The notes beneath the pieces were generated by a model. It was not told the origin of the DNA. It searched no databases and worked only from the letters and a program-made list of their open reading frames with translations. From assembly GCF_000934685.1 (NCBI RefSeq), contig NZ_JYNQ01000001.1, positions 434,001-498,000 on the forward strand: DNA of 64,000 nt, in the 5' to 3' direction. Shown one piece after another: positions 59,995 to 64,000 of the stretch. The position numbers were made by a program, and so were the translations under genes. How positions within the stretch are numbered: position 1 is the first letter of the stretch; every line of letters begins with the position of its first letter. The DNA is from Lacinutrix sp. Hel_I_90 (GTDB lineage: Bacteria; Bacteroidota; Bacteroidia; Flavobacteriales; Flavobacteriaceae).

Positions 59995-62536
59995 ACTAAA
60001 ATTTAGAGTTAGTTCTGGTATTAAAGATATTGTAGGTAGGGATTTGATTACCGATGATTTCATTGCTGTATTTGAAATAGTCAAAAACTCATTTGATGCA
60101 AATGCTCAAAACGTATTTATAACTTTCGAAGAAAATAGAATCACAATTGCTGACGATGGGAAAGGAATGTCCTTAGATGATATTAAACTGAAGTGGTTGT
60201 ATCTAGCTTTTTCTGCAAAAAAAGATGGATCGGAAGATGAAGATTATGATGTTGATAAAAAAGAAAAATCTTATAGAGATAATATTCAATTAAGAAAACA
60301 TTATGCTGGATCGAAAGGAATTGGACGTTTTTCAGCAGATAGACTTGGAGACAAACTAGTCCTAACTACAAAAACTAAAAACTCTAAATCGATTGAACAA
60401 ATTTCTGTCGATTGGAATCTCTTTAATGACCAATTAATTGAATTTAATACAATTGATATTGATCATAAAACTCTTTTGAATTATGAAATTAAGTTTCCAA
60501 ATGATGGAGATTCTGGAGTTATATTAGAGATTATAAATATTGGAAATTGGTCTCGAGATAAGAAAATAGATTTAAAACACTCTTTAGAAAAATTAATCAA
60601 CCCTTTTTCAGAAACTAGGGATTTTAATATTGAAATTATATCTAAATCAGATTTAGATGAAGATTTAAATGGCAAAAAAACATTAGATAGAGATAAAGTA
60701 AATGGTCCAATTAAAAACTCAATTCTTCAAATACTTGAACTCAAAACAACCCAAATAAGTGTTGTAATTAACTCTAAATTAATCACTACAAAAATATATG
60801 ATAGAGGCTCATCCATTTATCATATAGAAGAACCTAATAATGATTATCCTTTATTAACTGAAGTTAAAATTGACTTATATTTTTTAAATCATTCAGCTAA
60901 AATCAATTTTAAAAATAAGATGGGAATACCAGTAGTAAACTTTGGTTCAGTTTTCCTTTTTAAAAATGGATTTAGGGTTCAACCTTTTGGCGAATTTGGG
61001 GATGACAGTTGGGAATTAGACCAGAGAAAACAACAAGGATACAATAGGTTTTTAGGTACTAGGGATTTATTTGGTAGAGTAGAAGTATTAACAGAAAATG
61101 CAAATCAATTTAAAGAGGTATCAAGTAGAGATGGTGGTTTAGTAGAAACTCAAGGTTATCATCAATTAATGGATGCCTTTAAAAATAAAGGACTTGTTAG
61201 ATTAGAACGATATGTGGTTGGAGTACTTTGGGGTGAAGGTTTTAAGAAACGAAAATACTTTGGTGAAGATAGTGAGTCCATTAAGATCGCAGAAAATTAC
61301 AGAAAAGCTCTTCTTGACAATGATAAGGTTTCTGAAAATATATCCGTAGCTACATCCAATCTTGGAAGTAAAATAGATTTTACTCAAATAATAAAGAGTT
61401 TAGCAACTAACAAGGAGATCAAAATAGTTGACTTTAATAAAGAATTTATTGATTTAGTTAATGATAGATTAGATGAAGTTCAAGAAAAATTTATTTCAGA
61501 TTTAGAAAAAATTGCTGAACAAACTGAAAATTCTGAAATAAAAAATAAAATCATTGATGCTGAAAAAAAATATCAAGAATTATTAAAGGCTAAAGAACAA
61601 GCAGAACAAAAAGCAGAAGAAGAAGAAAAAAAGAGAATTGAAGCTGAAAAAAAAGCAGAAGAGGAAGAAAAAGCTAGAAAAGAAGCTGAGGCTAAACAAA
61701 AAAAAGAAGAAGAAAGGCGAAAAAAAGCTGAATTAGCTACATTAAAAAAAGAAAAGGAAAGAGCAGAAGCAGAAGTAGCAAAATTAAAAGCTGAAAAAAA
61801 GGCAAAAGAGGAGGAAGAAAAGAGAAAAAAAGCTGAAAGCGCTTATGATAGAGAGCGTAAAAAGAATTTGTTTTTTAATGCTAATGGTAAAGATGCTAAT
61901 AAAGCTACATCTGGGTTAATTCATCATATTAAATTAACTTCAAGAGCATTTAATACTAGAATAAAAATACTTACTAAAGATGTTGTTAACGATAAAATTA
62001 ATAAAGAAAAAACTTTAGAAATTTTACATGAAATTCAAAAGTATTCAGATAAAATTCAGAAATTAAGTGAGATTGTAACCTATTCCGACTTAAACTTTAA
62101 ATATGCTAAGCATAATGGAGATATGGTTAAATTTATCACAGAATATATAGCAGAAATTAAACCGAGTTATAAAGACCTTAAATTTAAAGTAAACTCCAAT
62201 AAGGTAAATTTTCAAACAGATTTCAGTATTTTAGAAATATCTATTATTTTGGATAACTTAATTTCTAATGCCTCAAAATCAGCATTTAAAAATGATAAAG
62301 TTCAAATTGACATAACAAAATCTGACAATAGACTTGTAGTAGTGTTTTCTGATAATGGAATTGGAATCTCAGATGAAATATCAGAGCATATTTTTGATAT
62401 CGGTTATACAACTACTAGAGGTTCTGGAATAGGTCTTTATATGGTAAAAGACATAATGAAAAGTTTAGATGGTGATATAGAATTTATTGGAAATAACAAA
62501 GTTCTTAAAGGAGCATCATTTAAAATGATTTTTTAG
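59984..62536 (+). CDS. Dual-GHKL ATPase with histidine-kinase-like core
   Basis: The ATG at 59984 (MSDKLKFRVSSG) gives 850 residues. Residues about 1-200 are an HSP90/MutL/MORC-type GHKL ATPase: FEIVKNSFDANAQ (N box), IADDGKGMSLDDIK (G1) and GSKGIGRFSADRLGD (G2). A MutL/MORC-like transducer-type region follows to about 480. Residues about 520-625 are a Lys/Glu/Ala-rich coiled coil. After that comes a DHp-like segment, SGLIHHIKLTSRAF (H647/H648), and a second GHKL domain: ILDNLISNASKSAF, FSDNGIGIS and TTTRGSGIGLYMVK. It thus combines a DNA-clamp-type ATPase with a soluble histidine kinase. The next gene, abutting by 0 bases, encodes a receiver-like protein, its probable phosphotransfer partner. 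Confidence 0.88.
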   Translation: MSDKLKFRVSSGIKDIVGRDLITDDFIAVFEIVKNSFDANAQNVFITFEENRITIADDGKGMSLDDIKLKWLYLAFSAKKDGSEDEDYDVDKKEKSYRDNIQLRKHYAGSKGIGRFSADRLGDKLVLTTKTKNSKSIEQISVDWNLFNDQLIEFNTIDIDHKTLLNYEIKFPNDGDSGVILEIINIGNWSRDKKIDLKHSLEKLINPFSETRDFNIEIISKSDLDEDLNGKKTLDRDKVNGPIKNSILQILELKTTQISVVINSKLITTKIYDRGSSIYHIEEPNNDYPLLTEVKIDLYFLNHSAKINFKNKMGIPVVNFGSVFLFKNGFRVQPFGEFGDDSWELDQRKQQGYNRFLGTRDLFGRVEVLTENANQFKEVSSRDGGLVETQGYHQLMDAFKNKGLVRLERYVVGVLWGEGFKKRKYFGEDSESIKIAENYRKALLDNDKVSENISVATSNLGSKIDFTQIIKSLATNKEIKIVDFNKEFIDLVNDRLDEVQEKFISDLEKIAEQTENSEIKNKIIDAEKKYQELLKAKEQAEQKAEEEEKKRIEAEKKAEEEEKARKEAEAKQKKEEERRKKAELATLKKEKERAEAEVAKLKAEKKAKEEEEKRKKAESAYDRERKKNLFFNANGKDANKATSGLIHHIKLTSRAFNTRIKILTKDVVNDKINKEKTLEILHEIQKYSDKIQKLSEIVTYSDLNFKYAKHNGDMVKFITEYIAEIKPSYKDLKFKVNSNKVNFQTDFSILEISIILDNLISNASKSAFKNDKVQIDITKSDNRLVVVFSDNGIGISDEISEHIFDIGYTTTRGSGIGLYMVKDIMKSLDGDIEFIGNNKVLKGASFKMIF

Positions 62537-63310
62537 ATGACGAGAAACGTATTATATATTGATGACCAACCTGACAAAAGGGCTTTAGATGCGTTTCAGG
62601 AAGAATTAGAAGTTGTAGTAAATGAACATAATGCAACTAATAGTTTTAAGGTAAAAGTAAGTCCGATAATACCAAATGATTATATAGATTTTACTAAAGA
62701 ACCAATTGATTTCAATACGTTTTTTAGCTTTTTGGATGAAAAATTTTTAAATAAGTCTTTGGATTTAGTAATGTGCGATTTTAACATGCATGTTGATCAT
62801 AAACACATGTCTTTTCATATAATTGACCATATAAGAAAGCGAAATAAATCCTGCTCTGTCATTTTATTTTCTGGTTCTCCTTTAAAGGAATTAATTAGAA
62901 TGAATAATAGTGATTTAGCTAAAAGTATTTCACAACATATTAATGAAGAAAATAAGGATGCAGAAATAATTTCTTTAACTTCAAAACTGGAGGAAATAAG
63001 AAAAAATGAAACTCCCGCAGAAGATTTATTACGGAAAGCTGTTAGTTCTGATATATCAGAAATTGTTTCTAGAAAAATTCACGAAGATAAAGCTATTGAA
63101 CTGATAACAAAACCTTCATTACTATTGTCTATTGAACACGAATTACTATTACATGGTGATGTAATCTTTAATGATGGTCTTGAAGCTTTAAATGGTAAAT
63201 CTTTTCATGATGTAGCTTCAGAAATTAGAAAACAGACAAAAGAAGGTAAATATTTTACTAATTTATTGTTACAATTAAGTTTGAGTAATTTAATTGAAAT
63301 GAATAATTAA
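62537..63310 (+). CDS. Receiver-like (response-regulator-type) protein
   Basis: The 257-residue protein starts MTRNVLYIDDQPDKRALDAF, a receiver beta1 with the acidic pair D9/D10. After a longer than usual stretch comes SLDLVMCDFNMHVDHKHMS, giving D81 as phosphoacceptor candidate, then SCSVILFSGSPLKEL with the conserved Ser/Thr. The gap between acidic pair and D81 is about 25 residues longer than in CheY, so it has an insertion. The C-terminal half is helical, with no DNA-binding motif that I recognise. It begins on the base after the kinase stop codon and is followed by a peptidase gene 6 bases on, so it may carry the signal to that effector. Confidence 0.8.
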   Translation: MTRNVLYIDDQPDKRALDAFQEELEVVVNEHNATNSFKVKVSPIIPNDYIDFTKEPIDFNTFFSFLDEKFLNKSLDLVMCDFNMHVDHKHMSFHIIDHIRKRNKSCSVILFSGSPLKELIRMNNSDLAKSISQHINEENKDAEIISLTSKLEEIRKNETPAEDLLRKAVSSDISEIVSRKIHEDKAIELITKPSLLLSIEHELLLHGDVIFNDGLEALNGKSFHDVASEIRKQTKEGKYFTNLLLQLSLSNLIEMNN

Positions 63311-63316
63311 TTACGT

Positions 63317-64000
63317 ATGAATATTTATGGTGTACATCCAGAGGATAAAAATTTAAAATTTTTAAAGCGAACAATTAGAGAACTTTCTGAAAAATTTAAT
63401 GAAAAATTTAGGTATTTAAAATTAGAAAAGAACTATCATAGTCATGAAATAATAGCGAAAAGCCTTATTGATGCCAATGAAGGTTTAGTTTTGTTTTTTT
63501 GTCATGCGTTAGATAAAAGTATTAGAGGTTGTCAAATCATGGGTTCTGCAAGAGGAACTGAACATAAAGATTTTGTTTATGGTTCCTGGATTTCTCCAAC
63601 TAAAAACATTAAAGTGTTTAATGGGAAATCAGTTTTTTGTTTAGCTTGTAATTCAAATGATTTAGGTAAATATGCGTTAGAAAATGGAGCTTTGGTTTAT
63701 CTTGGATTTGATGGCATTCCATTCTATTTAAAAGAAAATTTTAAAGAAGATTTAATATCGTCATTAGTAAAGGAAAATTTAGAGCAAATAGTAACTTACA
63801 ATTTAAGTCTCGCAATAGAAAATAATTATACTTTTAATCAACTAGCGATACAATTACGGTTAAGTTTTGATAAACGTAGAATTACCTTAATGAAAGACAA
63901 AGCAAAAGGAAGAGCTACTAAAATCCAAATAGCAAACGTTCTTTCAGTTATAAGAAATGGAATACGCATTTATGGTGATGGTACATTAAATTTATTGGAA
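63317..64000 (+). CDS. Caspase/CHAT-like (clan CD) cysteine peptidase (partial, runs off window)
   Basis: The ATG at 63317 opens a frame (MNIYGVHPEDKNLKFLKRT) that stays open for all 228 codons to the edge. The N-terminal part has the clan CD catalytic pair: H63 in LVLFFCHALDKS and C111 in VFCLACNSNDLGKYA, where LACNS is the usual CHAT/caspase Cys block. It is followed by ENGALVYLGFDG, the typical next strand. The His-Cys distance of 48 residues equals that of caspases. The rest is helical, of unknown type. In operons with sensors and methyltransferases, such peptidases typically act as abortive effectors. The C-terminal part is not visible. Confidence 0.65.
   Translation, partial: MNIYGVHPEDKNLKFLKRTIRELSEKFNEKFRYLKLEKNYHSHEIIAKSLIDANEGLVLFFCHALDKSIRGCQIMGSARGTEHKDFVYGSWISPTKNIKVFNGKSVFCLACNSNDLGKYALENGALVYLGFDGIPFYLKENFKEDLISSLVKENLEQIVTYNLSLAIENNYTFNQLAIQLRLSFDKRRITLMKDKAKGRATKIQIANVLSVIRNGIRIYGDGTLNLLE

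Noticed and set aside
1-64000. tRNA, rRNA, riboswitch and replication-origin signals
   Set aside because: None was recognised by eye on either strand; a covariance-model search would be needed to exclude small RNAs.

Overview
The window looks like chromosome from a marine Flavobacteriaceae bacterium (phylum Bacteroidota). The evidence is low GC, four secreted proteins with type IX secretion (T9SS) C-terminal sorting-like domains, SusF/HmuY-style lipoproteins, a TonB-dependent receptor, almost no Shine-Dalgarno sequences, and several TAnnTTTG promoter -7 boxes. The genus cannot be read from the sequence.

Layout. 1-228: a partial response regulator. 616-4050: a T9SS fungalysin protease. 4544-7791: a Crp/Fnr regulator followed by an electrophile/oxidative stress cluster (Old Yellow Enzyme reductase, a broken osmC, zinc alcohol dehydrogenase). 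8148-18921: secreted esterase, acyl-CoA dehydrogenase, an ice-binding (DUF3494) lipoprotein, a metzincin with a small secreted partner, two membrane proteins and a lipoprotein. 19717-25524: an unassigned three-gene unit made of a giant helix-hairpin-helix protein and two HExxH proteins sharing an N-terminal tag. 25854-30425: a heme-uptake locus (HmuR-like receptor, HmuY, DoxX, and a divergent DUF6607-like gene) around a palindromic operator. 30748-35769: a large cytosolic-looking protein, a TonB-C-like lipoprotein facing a membrane-anchored winged-helix regulator, and an SDR enzyme. 36394-44541: a T9SS SGNH hydrolase, an AraC regulator with a dialkylglycine decarboxylase, and an AsmA protein. 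44592-48544: a six-gene TetR-led operon with two operator palindromes. 49142-52432: a large FG-GAP/VCBS secreted protein lying between two nearly identical 244-bp direct repeats. 52915-56284: a Nudix-type (NrtR-like) regulator controlling an NAD salvage operon (nadV-like, HAD-like, prs-like) through three 9-5-9 palindromes. 56969-58651: a PD-(D/E)xK-like nuclease. 58774 to the window end: a tightly packed operon of a cytosine-5 DNA methyltransferase, a protein with two GHKL ATPase domains and a histidine-kinase-like core, a receiver-like protein, and a caspase/CHAT-like cysteine peptidase that runs off the edge.

The right-hand third (about 37.7-58.7 kb) carries a family of dispersed intergenic repeats, all in the same orientation. 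Most end with the motif GTGTGTGGAATGG just before a promoter or gene start. This mosaic marks the accessory part of the window. The best candidate for an undescribed system is the methyltransferase / dual-GHKL kinase / receiver / caspase-like peptidase operon at the right edge, with its own palindromic operator over the transcription start. Second is the HhH + paired HExxH cluster at 19.7-25.5 kb. The NAD operon is notable because its prs-like and nadV-like genes could make NAD from PRPP or, as in the phage NARP1 pathway, from ADP-ribose pyrophosphate.
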